DNA of 64,000 nucleotides from Flexithrix dorotheae DSM 6795 (GTDB lineage Bacteria; Bacteroidota; Bacteroidia; Cytophagales; Flammeovirgaceae): contig NZ_KB903438.1 in the NCBI RefSeq assembly GCF_000379765.1, positions 1-64,000 of the forward strand, given 5' to 3'. Of this stretch, positions 36,454 through 46,137 are shown piece after piece (positions within the stretch are counted from its first letter, which is position 1; the number at the start of each line of letters is the position of its first letter). A model generated the notes under the pieces. The model worked only from the letters and a program-made list of their open reading frames with translations, was not told the DNA's origin and did no database searches. A program made the translations under genes and the position numbers.

Positions 36454-38124
36454 ATGGGAAATGAGACTATAATTTTTTCAATGAACAGGGTAAGTAAAAT
36501 TTACCCTCCCAAAAAACAAGTATTAAAGGATATTCATCTGTCCTTTTTTTATGGAGCTAAAATCGGAATTCTTGGATTGAATGGCTCAGGAAAATCCTCC
36601 CTTTTAAAAATTATAGCCGGAATCGACAAAGACTGTCTTGGTGAGGTCGTTTTCTCTCCGGGATACTCTGTGGGTTATCTGGAGCAGGAGCCTGCATTGG
36701 ACAAAGAAAAAACGGTAAGAGAAATTGTGGAAGAAGGCGTACACGAAGTAGTTTCGCTCCTAAAAGAATTTGATGAGATCAACATGGCATTTGCCAACCC
36801 TATGTCAGATGATGAGATGAATAAACTCATTGAAAGACAGGGGGTTGTTCAGGAACAATTGGATAATTTAAATGCCTGGGAACTGGATAATCGGCTGGAA
36901 AAAGCGATGGATGCTCTGAGGTGTCCTCCAGAAGATGCTATTGTAGGAAATTTATCAGGTGGGGAAAAAAGGAGAGTGGCCCTTTGCCGGTTACTACTTC
37001 AGGAACCTGATGTCTTACTTTTGGATGAGCCTACCAACCACCTGGATGCCGAATCAGTTTATTGGTTGGAACAACATCTCCAGCAGTATAAGGGTACTGT
37101 GATTGCGGTGACACACGACCGGTATTTCCTGGACAATGTAGCTGGCTGGATTTTAGAACTGGACAGGGGAGAAGGTATTCCCTGGAAAGGTAATTATTCT
37201 TCCTGGCTGGAACAAAAACAAAATCGATTGGCTAGTGAGGAAAAAACTGAATCCAAAAGACAGAAAACTTTACAACGGGAATTGGATTGGATAAAAATGG
37301 CGCCTAAAGCACGACAAGCCAAACAAAAAGCCAGAATCAATTCTTATGAAAAATTACTTGGTGAGGAAGCCAAAGCCAGAGAGGAAAAGATGGAATTGTT
37401 TATTCCGGCTGGTCCACGGTTGGGTTCTCAGGTAATTGAGGCGAAAGGAGTCTCCAAATCCTTCGGAGATAAATTATTATATGAAGACCTTACTTTTTCC
37501 CTTCCTCAGGGGGGTATTGTTGGCGTGATCGGGCCAAACGGTGCGGGAAAAACCACCTTATTTAACCTGATTACCGGAAGAGATCAGCCCGACAAAGGGA
37601 GTTTTACCATAGGCTCTACCGTAGAGATTGCTTATGTAGATCAGGAACATGTAAATCTTGATCCAAATAAAACAGTGTGGGAGACTATTTCTGAAGGAAA
37701 TGAATTGATAAATCTTGGAAACAGGGAGGTTAATTCAAGAGCATATGTAAGTCGATTTAATTTCTCTGGAAATGACCAGCAGAAAAAGATTGGAGTTTTA
37801 TCGGGAGGGGAAAGGAATCGAGTGCACCTGGCCATGACGCTCAAGCAGAATGCCAATTTATTGTTATTGGATGAACCTACAAATGACCTGGATGTAAATA
37901 CATTAAGGGCGCTGGAAGATGCTTTGGAAAGTTTTGGAGGCTGTGCTGTGGTGATTTCTCACGACCGTTGGTTCCTGGATAGAATTTCCACCCACATTCT
38001 GGCTTTTGAAGGCGATTCTCAGGTGAGTTTCTTTGAAGGAAATTTCACCGAATACGAAGAAAAAAGAAGAGCCCAGCTGGGAGATCTTACGCCTAAAAGG
38101 ATAAAATACAAAAAATTGCAATAG
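36454..38124 (+). CDS. ettA: Energy-dependent translational throttle protein EttA (ABC-F)
   Basis: This soluble ABC-F protein has 556 residues and two ATPase domains: GLNGSGKSSLLKIIAG / LSGGEKRRVALCRLLL / LLLDEPTNHLDAES and GPNGAGKTTLFNLITG / LSGGERNRVHLAMTLK / LLLDEPTNDLDVNT. The start MGNETIIFSMNRVSKIYPPKKQVLKDIHLSFFYGAKIG, the arm region after the first P-loop and the linker with WIKMAPKARQAKQKARINSYEKL are EttA features. EttA binds the ribosomal E site and gates translation according to ATP/ADP. No membrane partner is expected. Confidence 0.95.
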   Translation: MGNETIIFSMNRVSKIYPPKKQVLKDIHLSFFYGAKIGILGLNGSGKSSLLKIIAGIDKDCLGEVVFSPGYSVGYLEQEPALDKEKTVREIVEEGVHEVVSLLKEFDEINMAFANPMSDDEMNKLIERQGVVQEQLDNLNAWELDNRLEKAMDALRCPPEDAIVGNLSGGEKRRVALCRLLLQEPDVLLLDEPTNHLDAESVYWLEQHLQQYKGTVIAVTHDRYFLDNVAGWILELDRGEGIPWKGNYSSWLEQKQNRLASEEKTESKRQKTLQRELDWIKMAPKARQAKQKARINSYEKLLGEEAKAREEKMELFIPAGPRLGSQVIEAKGVSKSFGDKLLYEDLTFSLPQGGIVGVIGPNGAGKTTLFNLITGRDQPDKGSFTIGSTVEIAYVDQEHVNLDPNKTVWETISEGNELINLGNREVNSRAYVSRFNFSGNDQQKKIGVLSGGERNRVHLAMTLKQNANLLLLDEPTNDLDVNTLRALEDALESFGGCAVVISHDRWFLDRISTHILAFEGDSQVSFFEGNFTEYEEKRRAQLGDLTPKRIKYKKLQ

Positions 38125-38354
38125 TTTTACAGACAAATACCTGGATGATTTTTAATTAGCAGAATTGTGAAAGAGAATTATTCAGGTAGCAGTTTTTTTA
38201 TTAAATTAGTAAGTGTTAGGACTGCAATGACAACCACTTCATTTGCCATTCGGAGTGGCATTCAATGGATTGATATTGAGGTGTGGTTGCTTAATATTTA
38301 GAAAATGTGCAGGCACTAAGAAGAGAAAATATTAATAAACAGGAGCTTTAACCT

Positions 38355-40238
38355 ATGCAGGATGTTATAAAACTACTTCCTGAATCATTGGCAAATCAGA
38401 TCGCTGCCGGAGAGGTCGTTCAGCGGCCTGCCTCTGTGGTGAAGGAATTGATCGAAAATGCCATTGATGCGAAGAGTGAACATATAACTCTAATCATTAA
38501 GGATGCAGGTAAGTCCCTGGTTCAGGTTAGTGATGATGGAATTGGTATGTCGGAAAGGGATGCAAGAATGTGTTTTGAAAGGCATGCCACCTCTAAAATT
38601 GAAACAACGGAGGATTTATTTAAAATAATGACTTTTGGCTTTCGTGGAGAAGCCATGGCTTCCATAGCTGCTGTAGCGCAGGTTGATCTGAAATCCAAAA
38701 CCAAAGAAGAGGAAATTGGGACCAGAATTTTAATTGAGGGGTCAGAAATCAAAACTCAGGAACCAGTGGCCTGCAATGATGGAACCTCCATTGCGGTGAA
38801 AAACCTGTTTTTTAATGTGCCTGCAAGGAGGAATTTCCTGAAATCCAACCCGGTAGAAACCAAGCATATTTTTGATGAATTTCAGCGGGTGGCTCTAGCT
38901 CATCCCAAAATAAACATGGCCCTTTATCAGGATGATTTGGAGGTTTATTCCCTTAAAGAAGGAAAGCTGGCCAAGCGAATTGTTTCCATCTTTGGAAAGA
39001 ATTACCAAACACAACTGATTGCTTGCAAGGAGGATGTGCAACATGTGCAAGTGAATGGCTATATCGGGAAACCAGAATTTTCGAAAAAGACCAGAGGGGA
39101 ACAATTCTTTTTTGTAAATGACCGGTTCATCAAGCATCCCTATCTTCATCATGCGGTGATGAATGCTTTTGAAGGACTGCTTCCTGAAGGAAATTTCCCA
39201 TTTTATGTACTTAAAATTTACATAGACCCGGTCCATGTGGATATCAATGTACATCCTACCAAGACGGAGGTAAAGTTTGATGACGAACGGACAATTTATG
39301 CTGTAGTAAGGGCGGCTGTGCGGCAGGCTTTAGCCAGCCAGGGGGTATCGCCCTCTCTGGATTTTGACTATAATGTAAATTTTGCACAATACCCGGATAA
39401 CATAGGAAATCAGAAAAGTAGTTATACCGAAAATGATTATAAAAGTCCGGAAAATCCGCTTGATGATCCCGAACACAAAAGAAGGGAATCTAACCAGCAG
39501 CATTGGGATAGCTTGATGCCTTCCAATGATTCAGAAAAATGGATGAGGCAGTTTGATCAGGAGCATATCAAAGACGAAGAGCAAAAATCCATGGAGATAA
39601 CCTTCAGTAGTGCAGCCAATGAAATGCAATCCGAACAATCGGTGGAAAATCCTGTTCCTGAGGAAAAAGTAAAGAAACAAAAAACCATTCAGGTAAGAAA
39701 TAAATATATTCTGGCTCAGGTAAAATCAGGAATCATGCTGATTCATCAGCAGGCCGCCCATGAAAGAATTTTATTCGAGCGATTTTTAGGGGATCTTGAA
39801 AATAGCTCTGGTGTTTCTCAAAAACTGGTTTTCCCGGTTACTGTGGAGCTCAATCCTGTTGACTTTACCTTGCTGGGGGAAATAAAGGAAGAGGTTTTAA
39901 AATTGGGTTTCGATTTCGAGGAATTTGGCCAGAATGCCATTATCTTAAACGGGATTCCTTCTGAAATAAATAAACCAAATGAGAAGGAATTAGTTGAAAA
40001 ATTAATTGAACAAATTAAAATAAACAAGGCTGAGTTGGGGCTCAATACTACAGAAAGTATTGCAAAAGCATTGGCAAAAAGGGTAAGTATAAAAGTAGGG
40101 CAATACCTGGATAGCATGGAAAGGGATGCATTGATTGAACAACTATTTTCTACTTCCAATCCGAATTATAATGTAGACGGAGAAAAAATTATAACGATGC
40201 TGGATCTTACTGCACTCGACAACTTGTTTAATCAATAG
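38355..40238 (+). CDS. mutL: DNA mismatch repair protein MutL
   Basis: The protein has 627 residues. The GHKL ATPase N-terminus is intact: LPESLANQIAAGEVVQRPASVVKELIENAIDA, DDGIGM, RHATSKI, TFGFRGEAMASIAAVA, then FVNDRFIKHP and VHVDINVHPTKTEVKF. After an acidic linker (about 350-440) comes the dimerization domain. In it the usual DQHAxxE endonuclease motif reads HQQAAHERILFE (His464 on), and the C-terminal CPHGRP-type metal motif is absent (NPNYNVDGEK). So mismatch repair scaffolding is expected, but nicking activity is doubtful. Confidence 0.95.
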   Translation: MQDVIKLLPESLANQIAAGEVVQRPASVVKELIENAIDAKSEHITLIIKDAGKSLVQVSDDGIGMSERDARMCFERHATSKIETTEDLFKIMTFGFRGEAMASIAAVAQVDLKSKTKEEEIGTRILIEGSEIKTQEPVACNDGTSIAVKNLFFNVPARRNFLKSNPVETKHIFDEFQRVALAHPKINMALYQDDLEVYSLKEGKLAKRIVSIFGKNYQTQLIACKEDVQHVQVNGYIGKPEFSKKTRGEQFFFVNDRFIKHPYLHHAVMNAFEGLLPEGNFPFYVLKIYIDPVHVDINVHPTKTEVKFDDERTIYAVVRAAVRQALASQGVSPSLDFDYNVNFAQYPDNIGNQKSSYTENDYKSPENPLDDPEHKRRESNQQHWDSLMPSNDSEKWMRQFDQEHIKDEEQKSMEITFSSAANEMQSEQSVENPVPEEKVKKQKTIQVRNKYILAQVKSGIMLIHQQAAHERILFERFLGDLENSSGVSQKLVFPVTVELNPVDFTLLGEIKEEVLKLGFDFEEFGQNAIILNGIPSEINKPNEKELVEKLIEQIKINKAELGLNTTESIAKALAKRVSIKVGQYLDSMERDALIEQLFSTSNPNYNVDGEKIITMLDLTALDNLFNQ

Positions 40239-40262
40239 TCAGGAGTAATCGTCCCTGGTCCT

Positions 40263-40270
40263 TATATTTG
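40263..40270 (+). promoter_or_regulatory. Putative -7 element (TATATTTG) upstream of clpS
   Basis: A perfect TAnnTTTG octamer lies 25 bases after the mutL stop, giving a leader of about 65 bases for clpS. No -33 box is clear. Confidence 0.35.
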
Positions 40271-40341
40271 TATTTGAAACTTCTACCCCGTCAGTTGGGT
40301 TAAAAAGGAAAACTAAATTAGCACAAAATAGTTGGCTTGTT

Positions 40342-40629
40342 ATGAGACTTAATTTAGAGGAAACACCGGAAGTTCTCGAAATTGAAGAGACTGATATTGA
40401 TTCCGAGAAAGAACATACTCTGATCGTCTATAATGATGATGTAAATACTTTCGAGCATGTGATCAATACTTTGATAGAGGTATGTAATCATACGCTTGAG
40501 CAGGCTGAACAATGCACTTTAATTATTCATTATAAAGGAAAATGTGCCGTGAAAACAGGTGATTTTGATGAACTGGCTCCCATGAGAAACTCGATTTGTG
40601 ACCGGGGAATAAGCGCTGAGGTGGTCTGA
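40342..40629 (+). CDS. clpS: ATP-dependent Clp protease adaptor ClpS
   Basis: The protein has 95 residues. The core reads HTLIVYNDDVNTFEHVINTLIEVCNHTLEQAEQCTLIIHYKGKCAVKTG, with the YNDDVNTFEHV motif and the helix that bind N-degrons and the Clp N domain. ClpS passes N-end-rule substrates to a Clp unfoldase. The unfoldase visible in the window is ClpC (14486), the likely partner in Bacteroidota, which usually lack ClpA. The N-terminal acidic tail (EETPEVLEIEETDIDSEKE) is typical. Confidence 0.94.
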   Translation: MRLNLEETPEVLEIEETDIDSEKEHTLIVYNDDVNTFEHVINTLIEVCNHTLEQAEQCTLIIHYKGKCAVKTGDFDELAPMRNSICDRGISAEVV

Positions 40630-40773
40630 ATTCTCCTTTCAATAAATATAATGACCAGGTTTTGAATTATGAGAAACTTGGTCTTTTTTTGTAGATTAGA
40701 TTTTGGAACTTCCTCATGGTTTTAAAGCTCCAAAGTAAATTTTTAAAATTCCACATTCTAATTTTTTGAGCAC

Positions 40774-41376
40774 ATGAATTTCCCCTCCAGGCTTGTAGAA
40801 GATGCAGTAACCGAGATTTCCAAATTGCCTGGAATTGGTAAAAAGACTGCCCTCAGGTTAGTCCTTCACTTGTTAAAGGAAGAAGAACAAACCACCGAGT
40901 TGCTTGCCAAAGCTTTATTTAAATTAAGGGCAGAAATTAAATATTGCAAACATTGTCATAACATATCTGATGATGATATATGTGCTATTTGTTCCAGCAC
41001 CGTCCGGGATAAATCCATGATTTGCATTGTGGAAAGTTCATCAGATGTAATGGCCATTGAAAACACTTCACAGTATTATGGTCTCTATCATGTGTTGGGG
41101 GGTGTAATTTCTCCTATTGAAGGCATTGGGCCATCGGACCTGAATATTGATTCATTGCTGGAAAGAATGGCTGGAAATGAGGTGAAGGAAGTTATTCTGG
41201 CTTTGAATTCCACAATGGAAGCGGATACCACATCTTTTTACCTCACCAAAAAGCTGAAAAATTTTGATGTGAAAATTACCTCAATTGCCAGGGGTGTGCC
41301 AATTGGTGGTGAATTGGAATTTACCGATGAAATCACTTTGGGAAGAAGTATCCTAAGAAGAGTTTCCTACGAATAA
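40774..41376 (+). CDS. recR: Recombination mediator protein RecR
   Basis: The protein has 200 residues. It has the helix-hairpin-helix segment ISKLPGIGKKTALRLVLHLL, the zinc finger CKHCHNISDDDICAIC, and a Toprim domain with ICIVESSSDVMAIENT, YHVLGGVISPIEGIGPSDL and ILALNSTMEADTT, ending TSIARGVPIGGELEFTDEITLGRSILRR. RecR loads RecA with RecO at gaps. The next gene starts 15 bases later. Confidence 0.96.
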   Translation: MNFPSRLVEDAVTEISKLPGIGKKTALRLVLHLLKEEEQTTELLAKALFKLRAEIKYCKHCHNISDDDICAICSSTVRDKSMICIVESSSDVMAIENTSQYYGLYHVLGGVISPIEGIGPSDLNIDSLLERMAGNEVKEVILALNSTMEADTTSFYLTKKLKNFDVKITSIARGVPIGGELEFTDEITLGRSILRRVSYE

Positions 41377-41391
41377 TCAAACCTGTGTGAA

Positions 41392-42384
41392 TTGGCAGAG
41401 ATTTCCGTTATCCTCCCTTTTTTTAATGCCGAACCAACCATAGCAAAGGCAATAGAAAGTGTGTTGAGTCAAACTTTTTCAGATTTTAAACTTATCCTGG
41501 TTGATAATGCTTCAGAAGACAGGAGTTGGGAAATTGCCAGAAATTTTCAGGAAAAAGACCATAGAATTCAGTTGCTTCAGGAAAAAAGAAAAGGGGTAGT
41601 ATTTGCCTTTGCCAAAGGCTTTGCTGCAGCACAATCTCCCTACATTGCCAGAATGGATTCCGATGATACGGCCCATCCGGATAGACTACTTAAACAATAT
41701 CATTTCCTGAAAAAAAATCCTGAAGTGGGCTTGCTGGCCACCAGGGTGAAATATAAGGGAAATCAGGAAGGATTTCAGTTTTTTGTAGACTGGTCAAATG
41801 CCATTTTGGAACCAAAAGACATTGGGTTATCCCGGTTTATTGAATTTCCCATAGTGAATCCCAGTATCATGTTCCCCAGGAAGGTTGCTGAGGACAATGG
41901 AATTTATAAGGAGGGGGATTTCCCCGAAGATTATGAAATGTTCCTCCGTTGGATGGAAAATGGAGTGAAAGTAGCCAAGCTGAAAGAAGAATTAATGGAA
42001 TGGAATGACCTGGAAACCCGCCTGACAAGAACTGATCCACGTTATTCCACCGAGTCATTTTTTAAAATTAAATCAAGATATCTATTCCAATACCTCAAAA
42101 AAGTGAATCCTTTTTTCCCAAATGTGGTGATTTGGGGAGCCGGAAAAAAATCAAGAGCCAGACTGAAATTCCTGGAAGAACTGGGTATTAATGTCTTGTA
42201 TTTCATAGATTTAAAAGCAGACAAAACTTCCACAAAAAAATGCATTTCTTTTAAGCATATTACCTCCCCTGGGAAAGTATTTATTATCTCTTATGTGGCT
42301 AACCGTGGGGCAGGGGATGAAATCAGAAACTTTTTAAATAGCAGGAATTATGTGGAGGGCCGGGATTTTATTCTGGCGGGATAA
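41392..42384 (+). CDS. Family 2 glycosyltransferase with C-terminal Rossmann-like extension
   Basis: The protein has 330 residues with a TTG start at 41392 (AEISVILPFFNAEPTIAKAIESVLSQ follows at once, with no ATG upstream in frame). GT2/GT-A motifs: LILVDNASEDRSWE and IARMDSDDTAHPDRLLKQ (DxD), then a catalytic-region EDYEMFLRWMENG. After about residue 240 a segment VVIWGAGKKSRARLKFLEELGINVLYFIDLK looks like a Rossmann-type beta-alpha-beta domain fused to the transferase. Acceptor unknown. It is probably cotranscribed with recR. Confidence 0.87.
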   Translation: MAEISVILPFFNAEPTIAKAIESVLSQTFSDFKLILVDNASEDRSWEIARNFQEKDHRIQLLQEKRKGVVFAFAKGFAAAQSPYIARMDSDDTAHPDRLLKQYHFLKKNPEVGLLATRVKYKGNQEGFQFFVDWSNAILEPKDIGLSRFIEFPIVNPSIMFPRKVAEDNGIYKEGDFPEDYEMFLRWMENGVKVAKLKEELMEWNDLETRLTRTDPRYSTESFFKIKSRYLFQYLKKVNPFFPNVVIWGAGKKSRARLKFLEELGINVLYFIDLKADKTSTKKCISFKHITSPGKVFIISYVANRGAGDEIRNFLNSRNYVEGRDFILAG

Positions 42385-42773
42385 TGACCGAAAAATGATT
42401 TGCAAATGCCACATACTTCCCTCATCTTTGCATTAATACATTACATTTTTTTATAACACATTTTATTTCATATCGCCCTTCTAAGCCAGAGATGGTGCTT
42501 TGGCAATGAAAATTGAATAATCTCATTCAACTTCATTGCGCAATTCCTGTTTTTGTTCAGTATTTCTGCTGAATACTAATTTCTATATTTAAAATTTTAG
42601 CATGCAATTCCTTATGAATTCCTGATGCTTTGCAATTCAAGGCCTTTGATGTAGCCTTTGCTTGGATCAGACTTAGGAAGTTTTGATGATGCTGGTTCGC
42701 CAAAACGGAGGCTTTATTTAGGCATCTTTTTTATCACAGGGGAATTGCTGTACTGTTATAAAAAATCAAAAAA
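42385..42773. other. Intergenic region before rsgA
   Basis: In this 389-base gap I find only a weak inverted repeat (AGTATT/AATACT near 42560) and no open frame of note. The rsgA promoter should be here, but no clear box stands out. Confidence 0.45.
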
Positions 42774-43850
42774 ATGGATACATATTCATTGAATAATTTA
42801 GGTTGGAATAATTTTTTTCAACAACAGATTAATGAAGAAAATAAGGGATTTGAAATAGCCAGGGTGGCCATTCAAAACAAAAATAATTATATACTTTTTT
42901 CACCAAATGGGGAATTGCAGGGAGAACTTTCTGGGAAAATTCAATTTACTGCCGATGATCCTTCTGATTTACCAAAAGTTGGCGACTGGGTATTAATTAT
43001 TCCATTTGATGGTGAAAAAAAGGCGATCATTCATGAGGTATTGGAAAGGAAAACCAAATTTTCCCGAAAATTGCCAGGAAGTACCACTACAGAACAAATT
43101 ATTGCCACTAATCTTGACCTTATTTTTCTGGTGCAGGGATTGGATCATAATTTCAACCCCAGAAGATTAGAACGATATTTAATGTTGGCAAGGGAAAGTG
43201 GGGCGGAACCTGTGGTTATCCTGAGTAAGGCAGATCTTTGTGAAAATGTGGAAGAAAAGTTAAAAATAATAGGGAAGGTAGCTCCGAATACTAAAGTTTT
43301 TGCGGTGAGTGTAGTCAGCGAAAAAGGCTTGGAGGAAGTGAAAAACCTGGTACATCCGGGAAAAACCATTGCTTTTACAGGATCTTCCGGGGTGGGGAAA
43401 TCTACTTTAATTAACTGGATAGCCGGTGAAGAAATCATGGAAACTCAGGAAGTAAGAGAGGATGACTCCAGGGGAAGGCATACCACTACCAGAAGGGAAA
43501 TGATTTTGTTGGAAAACGGAGGGATTTTGATTGATACTCCAGGAATGAGAGAGTTGCAATTATGGAATGCTGAAGAAGGATTTGAGCAAACTTTTGCTGA
43601 AATTGAAGATTTGGCTGCTGCATGTAAATTTCAGGATTGCACCCATACGGTGGAAAAAGGGTGTGCTGTTTTAGCGGCCCTGGAAAAGGGAGAAATGGAT
43701 GTGGCAAGATACAACAGCTTCCTAAAACTCCAACGGGAAATGGACTATCTCAACGCCAGTCAGGATAAGAAAGTCTACCTGGAGCGGAAACGGAAAAATA
43801 AAGTCTTACACAAAATGATTAAAAAATTACCTAATAAGGGTAATCGATAA
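42774..43850 (+). CDS. rsgA: Ribosome small-subunit-dependent GTPase A
   Basis: The protein has 358 residues. An OB-fold (about 45-105, GDWVLIIPFDG...FSRKLPGSTTTEQIIATNLD) precedes a circularly permuted GTPase: G4 ILSKADL, then G1 TGSSGVGKSTLIN (about 200-212), G2 RGRHTTTRREM and G3 DTPGMREL. A zinc-binding region CKFQDCTHTVEKGC follows. RsgA checks late 30S assembly. It lies alone between two gaps and ends with a strong terminator. Confidence 0.95.
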   Translation: MDTYSLNNLGWNNFFQQQINEENKGFEIARVAIQNKNNYILFSPNGELQGELSGKIQFTADDPSDLPKVGDWVLIIPFDGEKKAIIHEVLERKTKFSRKLPGSTTTEQIIATNLDLIFLVQGLDHNFNPRRLERYLMLARESGAEPVVILSKADLCENVEEKLKIIGKVAPNTKVFAVSVVSEKGLEEVKNLVHPGKTIAFTGSSGVGKSTLINWIAGEEIMETQEVREDDSRGRHTTTRREMILLENGGILIDTPGMRELQLWNAEEGFEQTFAEIEDLAAACKFQDCTHTVEKGCAVLAALEKGEMDVARYNSFLKLQREMDYLNASQDKKVYLERKRKNKVLHKMIKKLPNKGNR

Positions 43851-43857
43851 GAATTGA

Positions 43858-43889
43858 AAAACCGATTGAAAATTTCGATCGGTTTTTTT
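43858..43889 (+). terminator. Terminator after rsgA
   Basis: A 9-bp stem (AAAACCGAT with ATCGGTTTT) can extend across most of the loop and is followed by T residues. It starts 8 bases after the stop. Confidence 0.88.
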
Positions 43890-44093
43890 ATACCTGCTTA
43901 CTCCCAAAATTTCCCATTTGGTAGATTTCCATTCTACAAAAGCCTCTTTTGATTTGCAATTAGAGATTTCTTTTTGGTAATTCAGGGAATGAAGTAAAAC
44001 TGAAATTGATTGGAAAATTCAGGTAGTTTGCCAGCTGAATTTCGATTCCAAATATTTTTTCTCATCAAAAACTAATAGTGGTTTACTCAAAAT

Positions 44094-45998
44094 ATGAAAA
44101 TTGAATTAAAAATGAAACAAACAATCTTATGGCTGTTCCTTTGTGTTTTTTATACAGGAATCCTGTCTGCACAAGAACACGAAGAGTTTTTTAAACCAGA
44201 CAATCCTGTAACTCAGGCCTGGCTGAAACGAAATATCAGGAAATCCTCTCCCAAACTGATTCTCACGAAATCCATTGAGAAAAAGATCAAATCAAAACTA
44301 AAAAATGATGAATTGGTCCAAACCTATTTTCAGTTTTTGAAACAGAGTGCAGATGAAGTGCTGGAGTTACCTCCTTTAGAAAGAGACCAGATTGGAAGAC
44401 GTTTGTTAGGCGTTTCCAGGGAAGCCTTGAGAAGAATTGGGGCACTGGCGATGGTCAACAGGCTGGAACCAGATCAGAAATATGTGGATAGGTTAGAACA
44501 AGAAATTATAGCTGTTTGTGGTTTTTCCGACTGGAATCCCTCTCACTTTCTGGATGTGGGAGAAATGGCTTTGGCTGTTTCCTTAGGAATTGATTGGGGG
44601 GATGGTTACCTGTCGGATGAATTGGTGAAAACCGCTAAAAAAGCTTTAATGGATAAAGCTCTGAAAGTGAGTTTTGAAGAAGGCCATACGGGTTGGGTGA
44701 ATGCTAAAATGAACTGGAATCAGGTATGCCATGGGGGAATTTCAGCAGCAGCAATTATGCTGGCGGATGTTGATCCTGCCTTAAGTGCCAAGGCTATTTC
44801 CAGAGCAGTTGAAAAACTTCCTCTGGCATTGAGCGCTTATGTTCCGGATGGGGCTTATCCTGAAGGTCCAAGTTATTGGGATTACGGCACAAGTTTTTCA
44901 TTAATTGGCCTGGGTATGTATGAAAGTGCGTTTGGAACTGATTTTAGACTTTCACAAGCCTCTGGGTTTATGGAAAGTGCAGATTATAGATTATTGGTAA
45001 TAGGACCTTCCGGAGCCTATTTTAATTATTCTGATGCTGGAGACAACACGCATATGAAACTGAGTACAAGAGGACATCTAGCCTGGTTTGCCCAAAAAAC
45101 CGGAGATGCGCTTTACCTGGATAGAGAGGCATACATCAAACAAACCAAAGAAGAAATTGCGGCCAAGGGAAAAATTTCGAGGTTAGGAGGAGCGATATTA
45201 ATTTGGCTTGCATTATTCGAAGAGGAAAAGAAAAGTGCTTTACCACTGGCCTGGCAAGCAGATGGACATAATCCGATTGCCATTATTCGCTCAGGGAGTG
45301 AATCCAAAGATGCCTTTTTTCTAGGGATAAAAGGGGGAGCTGGAAGCGTGAATCATGGTAATATGGACGCTGGTTCTTTCATATTTGAATTAAATGGGGT
45401 GCGTTGGTCAGTTGATCCGGGAAATCAGGGTTACAATGAACTGGAGCAAATTATGGGGGCCCGTAATTTATGGGATAGAAGTCAGAACAGCCAAAGATGG
45501 TCTTTGGTAACCAAAAATAATTATTGTCATAGCACCCTCACCGTAGACAATAAATTGCATGTGGTGGATGGATTTGCCGAGTTTACGGAATTTGCTTCTG
45601 ATCAAGATGAAAAAACTGCTATTCTTGATTTAACACCGGTTTTCAAAGGACAATTGAAATCGGTATCCAGAAAGTTTGTAAAAAAAGATGATCAGACTTT
45701 AGTGATTGAAGATGATTTTGAACTGGAGGAAAATAATGAATTTGTCACCTGGGCCATGATGACTCAGGCAGAAGTGGCTACTCAACCAGAAGGAGCAGTT
45801 CTCACTCAGGACGGAAAGACTCTAAATTTAAAAATCGTTTCCCCTGGTGATTTGCAGGTTTCTGTAGTGGCTTTAGACCCACCTCCTTTGTATTACGACA
45901 AAAAAATTGAAGGCTTAAAGCGAATTGAGATAAAAATTCCCGCCTATGTTTTTGAAAATAATAGGGGGAAAATTACAGTGGAATTGAAGGGAAATTAA
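44094..45998 (+). CDS. Secreted heparinase II/III-like polysaccharide lyase family protein
   Basis: The protein has 634 residues. The signal peptide is clean from the second ATG at 44112 (MKQTILWLFLCVFYTGILSAQ), which may be the true start. An alpha-toroid-like helical domain spans about 60-370 (FSDWNPSHFLDVGEMALAVSLGIDW; GWVNAKMNWNQVCHGGISAAA; PDGAYPEGPSYWDYGTSF). The beta-sandwich with GSVNHGNMDAGSFIFELNGVRWSVDPGNQGY follows, as in heparinase II/III and alginate-lyase-like families (the Asn-His in SVNHGNMD is in the usual position). Substrate unknown; no lyase cluster or SusCD is adjacent. Confidence 0.85.
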   Translation: MKIELKMKQTILWLFLCVFYTGILSAQEHEEFFKPDNPVTQAWLKRNIRKSSPKLILTKSIEKKIKSKLKNDELVQTYFQFLKQSADEVLELPPLERDQIGRRLLGVSREALRRIGALAMVNRLEPDQKYVDRLEQEIIAVCGFSDWNPSHFLDVGEMALAVSLGIDWGDGYLSDELVKTAKKALMDKALKVSFEEGHTGWVNAKMNWNQVCHGGISAAAIMLADVDPALSAKAISRAVEKLPLALSAYVPDGAYPEGPSYWDYGTSFSLIGLGMYESAFGTDFRLSQASGFMESADYRLLVIGPSGAYFNYSDAGDNTHMKLSTRGHLAWFAQKTGDALYLDREAYIKQTKEEIAAKGKISRLGGAILIWLALFEEEKKSALPLAWQADGHNPIAIIRSGSESKDAFFLGIKGGAGSVNHGNMDAGSFIFELNGVRWSVDPGNQGYNELEQIMGARNLWDRSQNSQRWSLVTKNNYCHSTLTVDNKLHVVDGFAEFTEFASDQDEKTAILDLTPVFKGQLKSVSRKFVKKDDQTLVIEDDFELEENNEFVTWAMMTQAEVATQPEGAVLTQDGKTLNLKIVSPGDLQVSVVALDPPPLYYDKKIEGLKRIEIKIPAYVFENNRGKITVELKGN

Positions 45999-46019
45999 TA
46001 ACTTGAATCTTTTTTAGAG

Positions 46020-46054
46020 GCTGGAAGCTAGAAGCAGAAAGTTAGAAACTGGAT
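46020..46054 (+). repeat. Short array of degenerate 7-base repeats
   Basis: Five units in phase: GCTGGAA, GCTAGAA, GCAGAAA, GTTAGAA, ACTGGAT. The array lies between the lyase-like gene and the PH-domain gene. It is small and degenerate but clearly period 7. Confidence 0.5.
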
Positions 46055-46137
46055 ATTTTTCCAGAAATCTCACATGATTTATTGGCTTCATACCTCTGGA
46101 TTATTAATTCATTGAATCAAACCAAAAAACAGAAATC

